IMG/VR virus record: IMGVR_UViG_3300028844_005756
Location: 21,834-85,833 of that record
Strand: one strand, 5' to 3'
Origin: a virus
DNA length: 64,000 nt
Shown: positions 21,551 through 30,425 of the stretch, one piece after another
Position numbering within the stretch: the first letter of the stretch is position 1
Layout: every line of letters begins with the position of its first letter
Position numbers and translations under genes: made by a program
The notes under the pieces: generated by a model
Told to the model about the DNA's origin: nothing
The model's input: the letters and a program-made list of their open reading frames with translations, nothing else
Databases searched by the model: none

Positions 21551-23439
21551 GTAAAATTGTATACACGGTTATTTAAATGTATTGCACCTTTCGGTGTAAG
21601 TTTTCTTCTGAAAATAGTAAATGCTATGTAGTTTAATTGTTCATCTAGTTTATTCTTTCGTACTTCTTCTGTTTCTTTTTCCAAGTCTTTAAAGAATCCA
21701 GGACCTAAATCTTTGAAATAATCATTCACTATTATATCTATAACTTTTGTTTCAAATTTAGGTTCTTTACTAAAATCGGTTATTGATTTAGTAGAATTAT
21801 GCATAAAGAATCCTTTGATTCCACTCGGCTCATCACTCTTCAATATCTTTTCAAATACTTCCAATTCTTTAGAATCTCCAAAATATTTTGCCATACCAGG
21901 CCAAATATCAACTGCAGCTAATTGTAGTTTCAATGGAACTTCTTTTTTAAGTTCATACCATCTATTTACCCATCTACCTAAGTCACGGACACTTGTATTC
22001 TTTTCTTTAGCTTCCTTTAATGCGAATATAAATGAATCAACATCTAGTTTAGAGTTTTCAAGTTCCATTAATACACGCACATGCATCGGCTCTTTTATGA
22101 ATGCCCACTTATAAAAATAGTTTAGAAATTTAGCATCATCAGTATAATGATGCATTCCAACGGCAGCATCTGGTTCCTTCTTGATTACTTCTTCTAGAAC
22201 ATCTTTGTCTAATTTAACATTGTAATCCTTACATGCTTTATAGAAAGTAGTCATTCTTGTATGCATTGCTACATTTCCTTTTGCATACAAAGGCCTAGTT
22301 TCTTTCATTGGATCGTATTTGTTCCTAATAATATCTTTTAAAATATAGTTAATCTTTTTTTCTTTAGAATCTAGTTTCTTATATTCAATTGCATGTGGTG
22401 TTTTATCCTCATATGTTTTATTATCAATGATATCCAATACTTTATAACCTGCTCTGGATAAAAATACTGCTTGTACAGGCTCTGCCTCATGAATAATTCC
22501 ATAACCACTTCTATCACTAATAGAATCATATCCAATATTAATCAACAAATTAGCCCATGCGTTAGCCGCTGGTTTTGCACCTTTCTTTTCATTTGGTGAT
22601 GGGTCTTTCATTATTACCAAATCAAATTTAAAATCTCTAGATTCTTTTTTAATAAATTTATACGGGTCAGTTTTCATTTCTGCTGGAACTGATTCAACTT
22701 TATCTGGTAAAAAATCTTTTATTTTATCTTTTTCTGTTAAGTCTACTTCTGCATTAAAGCTAGTTGGACCTTCAGCATCCTTTAAAGTATAAACCATATT
22801 GTATGTGTTATCCTTGTCATATTCTTTTGAAGTTGCTGTAAGTTGTTTTACTTTCCTTGCTTGTGCAATTAATCCAGAAACTGTTCTAGTTATGTTCCAA
22901 AATTCAGCACCACGATTTTCAGCCTTTGCACCTTTCATTGAATGCTCAATAACAGACAACATCATATAATACATTAGCTTTTCATTTTTAATATTCAATA
23001 CATCCATCAATTTTTTAGAGGCATACTCAATTATTTTTCTCACATCCTTTTCTAGCATAGCTTGCTTATAATCTCTACCAACATCATTAATATTTTTATT
23101 ACCCTTTCTTTTAAGAATAGCTATTTTAGGTTTTTCTTTTACAAAAGGAACATTAAATCTTTTATATTCTTTACCACCACTATACATTAAATAAACTTCT
23201 TCTAGAGGATATGTGTATACACCATTCGGAGTGTTGAATTTTGATTTGGTGTTCAATCCTACTTGTGCTGATAGTTCACCGCTTTTACCTGTTTCTGTAA
23301 ATTCTTTTGCATTAGATATGAATGAAATAAAAATATCTGGGTCCTTCTCATATTTTAACAATGCCTCAACAGGAAATTGTTTTACATTCAATTCTGGATT
23401 TCTTCTAGCTTCTGTTAAAATAGTTGTAAATGATTTCAT
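21547..23439 (-). CDS. 630-aa putative internal head protein with capsid-targeting-like N-terminus
   Basis: Begins MKSFTTILTEA, matching the T4 internal-protein leader pattern, with a possible prohead-protease cut after LTE (residue 10). Downstream, FNTPNGVYTYPLEEVY (about 68-83) and YGIIHEAEPVQAVFLSRAGYKVLD (about 315-340) look like conserved catalytic or binding loops, but I cannot assign a family. The C-terminal 250 residues are helical, with repeated W and LK segments. It leads a two-gene minus-strand unit with the HAD phosphatase, 46 nt behind a TATAAATA late-promoter motif. Late expression and the leader both fit packaging in the capsid. Confidence 0.7.
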   Translation of the reverse strand: MKSFTTILTEARRNPELNVKQFPVEALLKYEKDPDIFISFISNAKEFTETGKSGELSAQVGLNTKSKFNTPNGVYTYPLEEVYLMYSGGKEYKRFNVPFVKEKPKIAILKRKGNKNINDVGRDYKQAMLEKDVRKIIEYASKKLMDVLNIKNEKLMYYMMLSVIEHSMKGAKAENRGAEFWNITRTVSGLIAQARKVKQLTATSKEYDKDNTYNMVYTLKDAEGPTSFNAEVDLTEKDKIKDFLPDKVESVPAEMKTDPYKFIKKESRDFKFDLVIMKDPSPNEKKGAKPAANAWANLLINIGYDSISDRSGYGIIHEAEPVQAVFLSRAGYKVLDIIDNKTYEDKTPHAIEYKKLDSKEKKINYILKDIIRNKYDPMKETRPLYAKGNVAMHTRMTTFYKACKDYNVKLDKDVLEEVIKKEPDAAVGMHHYTDDAKFLNYFYKWAFIKEPMHVRVLMELENSKLDVDSFIFALKEAKEKNTSVRDLGRWVNRWYELKKEVPLKLQLAAVDIWPGMAKYFGDSKELEVFEKILKSDEPSGIKGFFMHNSTKSITDFSKEPKFETKVIDIIVNDYFKDLGPGFFKDLEKETEEVRKNKLDEQLNYIAFTIFRRKLTPKGAIHLNNRVYNFT

Positions 23440-23484
23440 AATACTAAAAAGATTTTTTGATAAATAAATGTATTGGTTATGTTA

Positions 23485-23492
23485 TATTTATA
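23485..23492 (-). promoter_or_regulatory. T4-type late promoter motif for the 630-aa/HAD unit
   Basis: TATAAATA on the minus strand (TATTTATA on plus), 46 nt upstream of the ATG at 23439, in the divergent intergenic region. Confidence 0.5.
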
Positions 23493-23513
23493 AAATTTAA
23501 AATGGAGTATCTT

Positions 23514-23765
23514 ATGCCAAGCTATGATTATCACTGTGATACCTGCGAAAATGATTTTGAAATTTTTATGTCAATTTCAAAAAGACATGAACCTATTAAT
23601 GAAGAATGTTCAAAAAATAACTGTTCTCTTAAATTAAAAGTTTCATCACCAACTATCGGTTACGATAATTTTTCTTTAACTGGTAAAAAACCAGATGAAG
23701 GCTTTCGGGATAAGTTAAGAGAAATGAAAAGAAACATTCCTGGAAATACAATTAATGTGGATTAA
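23514..23765 (+). CDS. Zinc-ribbon protein (FmdB-like)
   Basis: 83 aa from ATG 23514, with AATGGAG 8 nt upstream. The N-terminus SYDYHCDTCENDFEIF holds the first CxxC pair, and Cys in EECSKNNCSLKL gives the second, as in FmdB-family zinc ribbons. The C-terminal part is short and basic. Such small proteins are common in T4-like phages, probably as nucleic-acid or protein adaptors. It runs divergently from the 630-aa gene. Confidence 0.65.
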   Translation: MPSYDYHCDTCENDFEIFMSISKRHEPINEECSKNNCSLKLKVSSPTIGYDNFSLTGKKPDEGFRDKLREMKRNIPGNTINVD

Positions 23766-23767
23766 TT

Positions 23768-23841
23768 AAAGGAGGTTTCTAATAGAGAGATATTAAATAG
23801 CTCACTCGGGTTTTATATTCTGAGTGAGTGATAGCAAACCT
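23768..23841 (+). promoter_or_regulatory. Structured leader of phoH with orphan Shine-Dalgarno
   Basis: AAAGGAGG (23768-23775) is a perfect Shine-Dalgarno with no ATG, GTG or TTG at useful distance. AGGTTT (23773-23778) can pair with AAACCT (about 23836-23841), enclosing a 7-bp hairpin CTCACTC/GAGTGAG (23801-23807 with 23822-23828). The phoH start is at 23876. Confidence 0.4.
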
Positions 23842-23875
23842 GAGTAATTCTTGTTAAAACAATACGGAGTTACTT

Positions 23876-24670
23876 ATGTCAAGAAAAAAGACACAAACTT
23901 CTAACCAAAACCGCGGATTGCAATTAAGAGAAATTGAGCCGATGACTAATGCTCAAAATTTATTATTCAATTCTTTTTATGATGGTCATCATGTAATTTC
24001 AATGGGAACGGCGGGTACAGGTAAATCTTTTTTATCTATTTTTCTTGGGTTAGAAGCAGTGTTTGACCCACATTCTCCATACAAAAAAGTTCTCATATGT
24101 AGGTCTTGTGTGCCTTCTAGAGACATTGGTTTTTTACCAGGAACTGAAGAAGAAAAAATTTCTGTTTATAAAAGACCATATCAATCTATTGTGCAAGAAC
24201 TTTTTAAAAGAGATGACGCTTGGGAAATTCTTGAAAAGAAGGGAGTAGTGGAGTTCTGTTCTACTTCTTTTTTAAGAGGAACAACTATAGATAATACAAT
24301 TATCTTTGTTGATGAAATTCAAAATTTAGCTTATAACGAAATTCATAACGTAGTCACTCGCATAGGAAAGGATTCGGCTTTAATTTTGGCAGGAGATTTT
24401 GGACAAATGGATTTAGATATGGAAGAAAGTGGGATTAAAGATTTTTTTGAAATAGCTAAAAAAACAAAAGGTTTTAAAATCGTGGTGTTTCAAGAAAAAG
24501 ATATTGTCCGAAATGATTTTATTAGAGATTATATTATAGCTAAAAATCAATATGATAAAGAGAAAAAAGAAAGGATATTATACAATGGTCACAAAGTACA
24601 AAGAGAACCTTTTAATAATATTGTAGTTGCTGGTCAGCGATATTCTATAGAAGCAACCCCCGTAAATTAA
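23876..24670 (+). CDS. phoH: PhoH-like ATPase
   Basis: 264 aa. Walker A GTAGTGKSF (44-52), RSCVPSRDIGFLPGT (77-90), which is the PhoH signature loop, Walker B IIFVDEIQN (142-150), and AGDFGQMDLD, the PhoH sensor region. PhoH proteins are RNA/DNA helicase-related ATPases common in marine phages; the cellular role is linked to phosphate starvation in some hosts but unsettled. TACGGAG precedes ATG. A hairpin follows the gene. Confidence 0.9.
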   Translation: MSRKKTQTSNQNRGLQLREIEPMTNAQNLLFNSFYDGHHVISMGTAGTGKSFLSIFLGLEAVFDPHSPYKKVLICRSCVPSRDIGFLPGTEEEKISVYKRPYQSIVQELFKRDDAWEILEKKGVVEFCSTSFLRGTTIDNTIIFVDEIQNLAYNEIHNVVTRIGKDSALILAGDFGQMDLDMEESGIKDFFEIAKKTKGFKIVVFQEKDIVRNDFIRDYIIAKNQYDKEKKERILYNGHKVQREPFNNIVVAGQRYSIEATPVN

Positions 24671-24687
24671 TCTAAATACACAAGGTA

Positions 24688-24707
24688 GGGGAATTTTAAT
24701 ATTCCCC
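24688..24707 (+). terminator. Hairpin after phoH
   Basis: GGGGAAT (24688-24694), 6-nt loop, ATTCCCC (24701-24707). GC-rich stem but followed by CAAAAC rather than U, so a weak terminator or an RNA 3'-end stabiliser. Confidence 0.5.
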
Positions 24708-24723
24708 CAAAACGAGAAAGTAA

Positions 24724-25128
24724 ATGCAAGAATATGAAGACATAGTAAATGATGTTTTAGATTTTTGCAAATCTAGAAAGTATACAGTAGCAGGCATAGA
24801 CAAATTATTTGAACATGAAGATTTTAATATACATAATGATGAAGTTATAGCAAGAATAATGCTTTATAACCATGCTCCATTAATGCTTGAAGTTTATAAT
24901 ACAAATACATTAGGATTGTTTTTTAATCTTTTTGAATGTGATCCATTTTCAGCAAGTTTATTTACTAAAGAATTTTTAGAAAAAAAAGTAGATATAATTT
25001 CTGCATTTGTTGAAATGAAAAATTCAGAAGGAAAAATAACTAAATTACTTTTTGGTGAAAAAGCAGTAGAACAATATGCAAAAGAACGTAAAACTAAATC
25101 AGAAACACCATTATTATTTTTAAATTAA
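24724..25128 (+). CDS. Hypothetical 134-aa protein
   Basis: Acidic, mostly helical (EYEDIVNDVLDFCKSRKYTV), with a hydrophobic centre (LGLFFNLFECDPFSASLF). It ends one nt before the amidoligase-like gene and is probably cotranslated with it. No family recognised. Confidence 0.6.
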   Translation: MQEYEDIVNDVLDFCKSRKYTVAGIDKLFEHEDFNIHNDEVIARIMLYNHAPLMLEVYNTNTLGLFFNLFECDPFSASLFTKEFLEKKVDIISAFVEMKNSEGKITKLLFGEKAVEQYAKERKTKSETPLLFLN

Positions 25129-25129
25129 A

Positions 25130-26518
25130 ATGCTACCATTTAAAAGTTTTTTAACTGAAGGTATTAAAAAAAATCAAATAGATCAAGTCTTCAGCAACAA
25201 TGATTTCAAAGTTGGTCTTGAATTTGAATTTTACAATGAAAGATTCTTAGAAGATAGCAATCGTCCGAGCGCAGAAGAAACATTACTACTTGGTACACTT
25301 TCTGATTTACTCACTGGTGCAAAGAAAAAAAATAGAAACATATTGAATAATAATCGTAATGTTGAAAAGAACAAAAGAAATAAAATCATAACAGATGATG
25401 ATATTTTAAATGATTTTCAGACAAGAGAACGTAAGATATTATTAGGATATTTCAAAAGACAAGGATTAAATGAGAAAACTGTTGCGGACTACATCTACTA
25501 CATTGTAGCTCAAGCAGGCTCTAGATTTAAAGAGTTGTATTATCCTCAAAATTATAAACAAGATGTATTTGACAGAGTGAAAAGACAACTAAGAAAGTTG
25601 GAAAAATTTATGGATTTGCTGAACGCACAAACAGATGAGAATGTTCCATTTGCAGACGTAAGAAAATTCTATAAGCAAGAAAGAAATTTACCACCATTCA
25701 TCAAGAATCCATTGATATCTAGTAAGCATGGTGCTACTGCAAAAGCAAATAGATGGGCAATTGTAATTGACCAATCAATTTCACCAGCACTCGGTGGTAT
25801 AGAGATGGTAAGTCCTGTGATGAGACCGCAAGAGGCATTAGAAGTAACTGATAAAATGTTCAACTACATTAGAAATGTTGGTAATACAAAATCAATGGCA
25901 TCTGCAGATGAATTTGAAGAATCAGACCCAGATTACAATGTAAGGGATGTGCAATGTGGATTACACATCAACATATCATTTACACCAGAAAGAATGAAAA
26001 AGTTTGATGCATTAAAATTTTTACTCTTCTCTCATGAATCTCAAGTGAATAATAAAAAATTATTTGGAGATAGAAAAGATGCTGAATTTATAGATGGTAC
26101 TTTAAAAGAAATAAAAGATAATTATTTTCGTACTGCAAAAACAGTAAATTTGTCACCAGAATCTTTAGGAAAATGGTTAGATGAAAAAGTAAAAAAGAAC
26201 AATATGAAAACAGGTATAGCAGTATTAGTAAGCACATTACAGCTTTTTGATAAGTATACCAATATCAATTACTCTCACTACAAATTCAGTAATAGAACTA
26301 TTCGCAGAGCAGGTTCAGAACGTATTGAAATTCGTTACTTTGGTGGTGAAGGATATGAGGATAAAATTATGACTTTCAGAAGAGTTCTTGGTGAGTTGTT
26401 ATATGCTCTGGATGTAGCTACAGATCCTGAAAAAGAAAAAGATAGATACTATAAGAAAGTTTATAAAATTTTAAATAGTATAAAAGAGTTTGATAAAGAA
26501 AAATCAAAGCGAAAGTGA
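25130..26518 (+). CDS. Amidoligase-like enzyme with capsid-targeting-like N-terminus
   Basis: 462 aa. The N-terminus MLPFKSFLTEG resembles capsid-targeting leaders, with a possible cut after LTE (residue 10). The catalytic part looks like the COOH-NH2 (glutamine-synthetase-like) ligase fold: FKVGLEFEFY (26-35) with paired Glu, WAIVIDQSISPALGGIEMVSPV, CGLHINISF and ERIEIRYFGGEGYEDK near the C-terminus. These families join amino and carboxyl groups with ATP. A charged insertion of about 140 residues follows the first motif. The substrate is unknown; modification of peptidoglycan or proteins after injection is speculation. Confidence 0.7.
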   Translation: MLPFKSFLTEGIKKNQIDQVFSNNDFKVGLEFEFYNERFLEDSNRPSAEETLLLGTLSDLLTGAKKKNRNILNNNRNVEKNKRNKIITDDDILNDFQTRERKILLGYFKRQGLNEKTVADYIYYIVAQAGSRFKELYYPQNYKQDVFDRVKRQLRKLEKFMDLLNAQTDENVPFADVRKFYKQERNLPPFIKNPLISSKHGATAKANRWAIVIDQSISPALGGIEMVSPVMRPQEALEVTDKMFNYIRNVGNTKSMASADEFEESDPDYNVRDVQCGLHINISFTPERMKKFDALKFLLFSHESQVNNKKLFGDRKDAEFIDGTLKEIKDNYFRTAKTVNLSPESLGKWLDEKVKKNNMKTGIAVLVSTLQLFDKYTNINYSHYKFSNRTIRRAGSERIEIRYFGGEGYEDKIMTFRRVLGELLYALDVATDPEKEKDRYYKKVYKILNSIKEFDKEKSKRK

Positions 26519-26558
26519 AATTATATGCCAATAAAAACTAATGTAGGTAATAAGAGTT

Positions 26559-26828
26559 ATGAGTGAAAATAAGTTAAACGAATATAATAGTTGGCGAGTA
26601 TTATTTTATGAAAGTGAGGATGAACTTTATGAAGGATATTTGTTTAAATCTAAAAATGATGCTTTAGAAGCAGCAATGCAGTTTTGTAGACAAATGAGTC
26701 CCAATGAGAGAACAAAACTTATAAAAGCTAATGCTAAAGGTATGATATTAGGCGCCAGAAATTCTAATGAATTTACTATCATAAAACCCCCCGAAAACGA
26801 AAAATTTAAAAAAAGTGAAAAACAATGA
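26559..26828 (+). CDS. Hypothetical 89-aa protein
   Basis: Acidic N-terminal half (SWRVLFYESEDELYEGYLFKSKNDALEAAMQFC), a strand-strand-helix pattern, and a charged C-terminal tail. AAGAG lies just upstream. Its stop overlaps the thermonuclease start (ATGA). No known function. Confidence 0.6.
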   Translation: MSENKLNEYNSWRVLFYESEDELYEGYLFKSKNDALEAAMQFCRQMSPNERTKLIKANAKGMILGARNSNEFTIIKPPENEKFKKSEKQ

Positions 26829-27262
26829 AACATCTTTTGAGTTTATTTTTAGTATTTTGTTTATTAATAATTACTAATATTTCATATGCAGAAGATTTAG
26901 AATTTCCTATATTCAAAAGTTGCTATGATGGTGACACTTGTAAGTTTGATATACCAGATGTGCCAGATGTTTTTGGTAAAGGTCTTTCAATAAGAATACG
27001 TGGTATTGATACACCAGAAATACGTGGCAAATGTGAAAATGAAAAGGTTCTAGCAAAAAAGGCAAAGGAATTCATTAACTTTCTAATGAACAAAGCGACA
27101 ACAATTGAAATTAAAAATGTGGAAAGAGGAAAATACTTTAGAGTAGTTGCTGATGTTTATGTTGATGGTAAATCAATTGCGGAATATATGATTCAAAACA
27201 ATTACGCATTACCTTATGAAGAAAACATTGATTGGTGTAGATACAGGCGCATAAGAAAATAA
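26825..27262 (+). CDS. Secreted thermonuclease (staphylococcal nuclease fold)
   Basis: 145 aa. Signal peptide MKHLLSLFLVFCLLIITNISYA with cleavage after SYA (22). The SNase core is present: CYDGDTCKF (33-41), IRIRGIDTPEIRG (56-68) with the catalytic Arg and Glu region, and GKYFRVVADVYVDGK (about 102-116) with the second Arg. An insertion DVPDVFGKGL follows the first motif. Four Cys (33, 39, 70, 138) may form disulfides. It should degrade DNA or RNA outside the inner membrane, for example DNA of competing phages or debris, and is coupled to the 89-aa gene. Confidence 0.88.
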   Translation: MKHLLSLFLVFCLLIITNISYAEDLEFPIFKSCYDGDTCKFDIPDVPDVFGKGLSIRIRGIDTPEIRGKCENEKVLAKKAKEFINFLMNKATTIEIKNVERGKYFRVVADVYVDGKSIAEYMIQNNYALPYEENIDWCRYRRIRK

Positions 27263-27381
27263 CACATTACCTGAAGCTTTATATTAGACACCAGTTAATT
27301 TTTATAATCAAGATAAGCTTAGTTATAGCAAAACATTTAAAAAAATAAAAAAATAATTTACACCTCTCATATATTGAGTGA

Positions 27382-27389
27382 TATAAATA
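27382..27389 (+). promoter_or_regulatory. T4-type late promoter motif for the tail-fibre gene
   Basis: Exact TATAAATA, intergenic, 57 nt before the ATG of a 967-aa structural gene, as expected for late transcription. The remaining 27263-27446 gap is plain A/T-rich sequence. Confidence 0.65.
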
Positions 27390-27446
27390 AATAAAACACT
27401 TCTATCGTATTTGAAATATTTAAACAAAAGAATTTTTTAGGCAACT

Positions 27447-30350
27447 ATGAGTTATATTCCCCAATTATTATTAGCTAATACATTTGGCGAATGGTTGAAT
27501 ACAATAAATGATGTTATAGCTGAAAATAATAATTCAACAGCAAATGGCACACCAAATACATTAACAAGATACGATGCTAACGGTTCGCTAGAATTTAATG
27601 AGTTAAAAGTCTTTGATTTACAGCTAAAATCTGGACCTGTAATACAAGAAATCAGAACAGATTTTACACAAAATAATGATACGTCTTTATGTACAACTAA
27701 ATCTGTATATGATTTAGTTTCGGGCGCAACTTCAGTAATTGTTCCTGTAAAAGCCAAGACATTAACTTTTGGAACAAGTGGATTATATGTAAATACTATT
27801 TCCACATCTTTCGGTCCATTAGATAACAAAACTCTAGTAACTTCAAATGCAGTTTATAATTTATTAAACGGAATCAGAACTGTACCTATTGCATTTAATA
27901 CAGACACACTTCAATTTGGTACCGGTCTTGTTATTAATGCAATAGCAGATGATTTTAGTACTATTGATAGTAATACTGTTGCTACAACAAATGCTGTATA
28001 CAATTTACTTACTGATGGAGCAATAAGTTTAAATACAGTGTTTAATAACTTAAAATTAGGAAGTGGTCCTAATATTGATAAAATTGTTACTAACTTTACA
28101 AATACACCACCTGATGATACAAGTTTAGTAACAGCACTTGCTGTATATAATCTAGTTGGTGGACCAGATAATAATATCACTACACTAGAAGGTGTAAGCT
28201 TAGAATTATCATCTGGCAATAAAGTGACGGATATTGTACACAATTTTATGTTTATTAATAATGATTTATTACCAACTACAAAAGCCGTTAACGATAGAAT
28301 TTTTAATGTTCTCACTAGTGGAACACATACAATAAATCTTATAGCGAATACAGGTAATTTTACCGAAAGCCTAACTGCTGATGATATACACGCAAATACT
28401 GCAAATGTTGATGTATTATTAATTGCAAATAATATTAATGTTACAAACACACTATCAATAAATAACCTAACTGCTAATTATATCACTGCAAATGTAGTAG
28501 ATATGCAAACAATGATTTTTGATGATTTAGTAGTTAATAATGTTCACACAGATTTTTCAACAATAAATGATGAAACTTTAGTAACATCAAATGCAATTTA
28601 TAATCTTATAACAGATGGTGATGTTTCTATAAATTCAGTGTTTAATAGTACAGAAACACAAACATTTATATTAAATGGAAACACTGTAACTAATGTTGTT
28701 AGTGCAATAAACAATACAAATATAAATCAAAATACTTTAGCAACAACAGTAGCCATTTATGATTTGATATCAGGTAATAATACGACATTACCTTCAGTAC
28801 CACTCTCAGCAAATACACTTCAATTTCCTGGTGGTGATCCTAATGTATCAATAAATTCTATATCTACAGACTTTTCAACTATTGATGACAATACTTTAGT
28901 TACTGCGAATGCTGTATACAATTTATTAACAGATGGTCAAATATCAATTGATTCTAAATTTACATCATTAACTCTTGAAAATGGTGTAACTGTAAATGGA
29001 ATTTTTGATTCTTTTACAACTGCAAATATTAACAGCTATTCTATTGCTACAACAGCAGCAATAGAAAATGGATTGACTAATGGTTCTATTGCTGCTTATT
29101 TTAGAGAAATAGAAGTTGATAATGTTTTTTGTCAATTTATAAGTGTCAATAATTTAAATTATCTAGACTCTATTTCACAAAATACATCTTCTGAGAGATT
29201 ACAGGGATCAATTGTTACTCCATATGTTTATACTTCAGCTATTGAAGCATATAATGAAAAAGATGCAACAAGCACAGGCATATTATTCGGTGATAGAGGA
29301 GCATCTCCCGCAGGTGAAACTATTTCTTCTACAACAACTGCAATATTTGCGAATGGTAATATTCAATTAAAAATTGAAGATGGTAGTATAAATGCAATAA
29401 GCAATCCAATCATAACAACAAGTAATGTTGTAAGTGATCATATTGACTCTGATTATGCAAAGATAAATTATATTGTTAATAAAGCAACTGCAAATACACT
29501 AGTGTTTCCTGATTTTGGAAATCAGGAATTAATTGGTAATACAGCCACTCAAACATTAACAAATAAAACTTTAGGTAAAACAGACATATCCGGAGATATT
29601 GTACCTACAGTAGATTCAATATACAGTCTAGGTTCGCCTGCTAATAAGTTTAAAGATTTATTTTTATCTTCAGCTACATTGTGGATTGGTGATAACATAA
29701 AATTGGATGCCTCTTCAGGTGTTGTAAAATATCTTAAAAGAGATGTCAATGCAGTACCATTTATAATTTCTTCGTTGGGAGGTAACGGACCTAATGCGAT
29801 TGCATATGTGAATACAACATTTAATTATAATCCAGCAAAAACTACTCTATCAGAATTAACATTAAATGACCATTTAAGTTATCTAAACACTTTTGCAGGA
29901 TATGAAACATCTGATGTAGGTACATTACTACCTCCTGAAGTAGATAGTAATGGAAACATTAGCTATTATTATAATATTAATGATTATGATGAAATCATAT
30001 ATTCAGAAACTCCTGGTAAAAATGCTTCTGAAGTTTTAACTGATGATTTAAATGCAACTATTGATTATCATGAAACTGATAATGTTGTTTTCAAAAAACC
30101 ATATGGTGATTTTTTCTTAATAGTAAATCGAGTGTCTGAGTTGGAAGGTGTAACGGTTCATGCAAAAGTGCATGTGTTGCAAAATACAACACCTTATACT
30201 TTAAGCAATATAGTGATAAATGGAAATACAGTCTCTTCAATGAATATGTCTGGTAATTTAGAAATGCAAGTAGCAAACACTTATAATACTTACGATATTG
30301 ATGCTGTTTATCTAGACAATCAGTGGTATAGCACGGTTATGGTAAAATAA
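27447..30350 (+). CDS. Repeat-rich tail-fibre / adhesin protein
   Basis: 967 aa, low in Cys and rich in Asn, Thr, Ser and Val, as in fibrous phage proteins. The first 600 residues hold about nine copies of an imperfect repeat with the core I-x-x-F-S-T-I-D-x-x-T-L-V-T-x-N-A-V-Y-N-L (for example near 27790, 27950, 28550 and 28860). Around 690-760 there are fibre-type motifs ATQTLTNKTLG and SLGSPANKFKDLFLSSATLWIG, known from intertwined trimeric fibres. The C-terminal 200 residues form a separate beta-rich region that may bind the host. It is the only large plus-strand structural gene here, with its own late promoter and terminator. Confidence 0.75.
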   Translation: MSYIPQLLLANTFGEWLNTINDVIAENNNSTANGTPNTLTRYDANGSLEFNELKVFDLQLKSGPVIQEIRTDFTQNNDTSLCTTKSVYDLVSGATSVIVPVKAKTLTFGTSGLYVNTISTSFGPLDNKTLVTSNAVYNLLNGIRTVPIAFNTDTLQFGTGLVINAIADDFSTIDSNTVATTNAVYNLLTDGAISLNTVFNNLKLGSGPNIDKIVTNFTNTPPDDTSLVTALAVYNLVGGPDNNITTLEGVSLELSSGNKVTDIVHNFMFINNDLLPTTKAVNDRIFNVLTSGTHTINLIANTGNFTESLTADDIHANTANVDVLLIANNINVTNTLSINNLTANYITANVVDMQTMIFDDLVVNNVHTDFSTINDETLVTSNAIYNLITDGDVSINSVFNSTETQTFILNGNTVTNVVSAINNTNINQNTLATTVAIYDLISGNNTTLPSVPLSANTLQFPGGDPNVSINSISTDFSTIDDNTLVTANAVYNLLTDGQISIDSKFTSLTLENGVTVNGIFDSFTTANINSYSIATTAAIENGLTNGSIAAYFREIEVDNVFCQFISVNNLNYLDSISQNTSSERLQGSIVTPYVYTSAIEAYNEKDATSTGILFGDRGASPAGETISSTTTAIFANGNIQLKIEDGSINAISNPIITTSNVVSDHIDSDYAKINYIVNKATANTLVFPDFGNQELIGNTATQTLTNKTLGKTDISGDIVPTVDSIYSLGSPANKFKDLFLSSATLWIGDNIKLDASSGVVKYLKRDVNAVPFIISSLGGNGPNAIAYVNTTFNYNPAKTTLSELTLNDHLSYLNTFAGYETSDVGTLLPPEVDSNGNISYYYNINDYDEIIYSETPGKNASEVLTDDLNATIDYHETDNVVFKKPYGDFFLIVNRVSELEGVTVHAKVHVLQNTTPYTLSNIVINGNTVSSMNMSGNLEMQVANTYNTYDIDAVYLDNQWYSTVMVK

Positions 30351-30370
30351 TAATTCACAGGTGAATAACA

Positions 30371-30405
30371 AAAAAGCCGAGGTTTTTACACCTCGGCTTT
30401 TTTTA
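30371..30405. terminator. Bidirectional terminator between fibre gene and gp8
   Basis: AAAAAGCCGAGGT (30371-30383), loop TTTTAC, ACCTCGGCTTTTT (30390-30402), continuing T on plus and A-run on the other side. It serves both convergent units. Confidence 0.95.
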
Positions 30406-30425
30406 TTTAAACAGCGTTTGCACTA

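Noticed and set aside
26525-26566. 13-codon ORF MPIKTNVGNKSYE before the 89-aa gene
   Set aside because: Too short, no clear ribosome site; cannot be told from chance.
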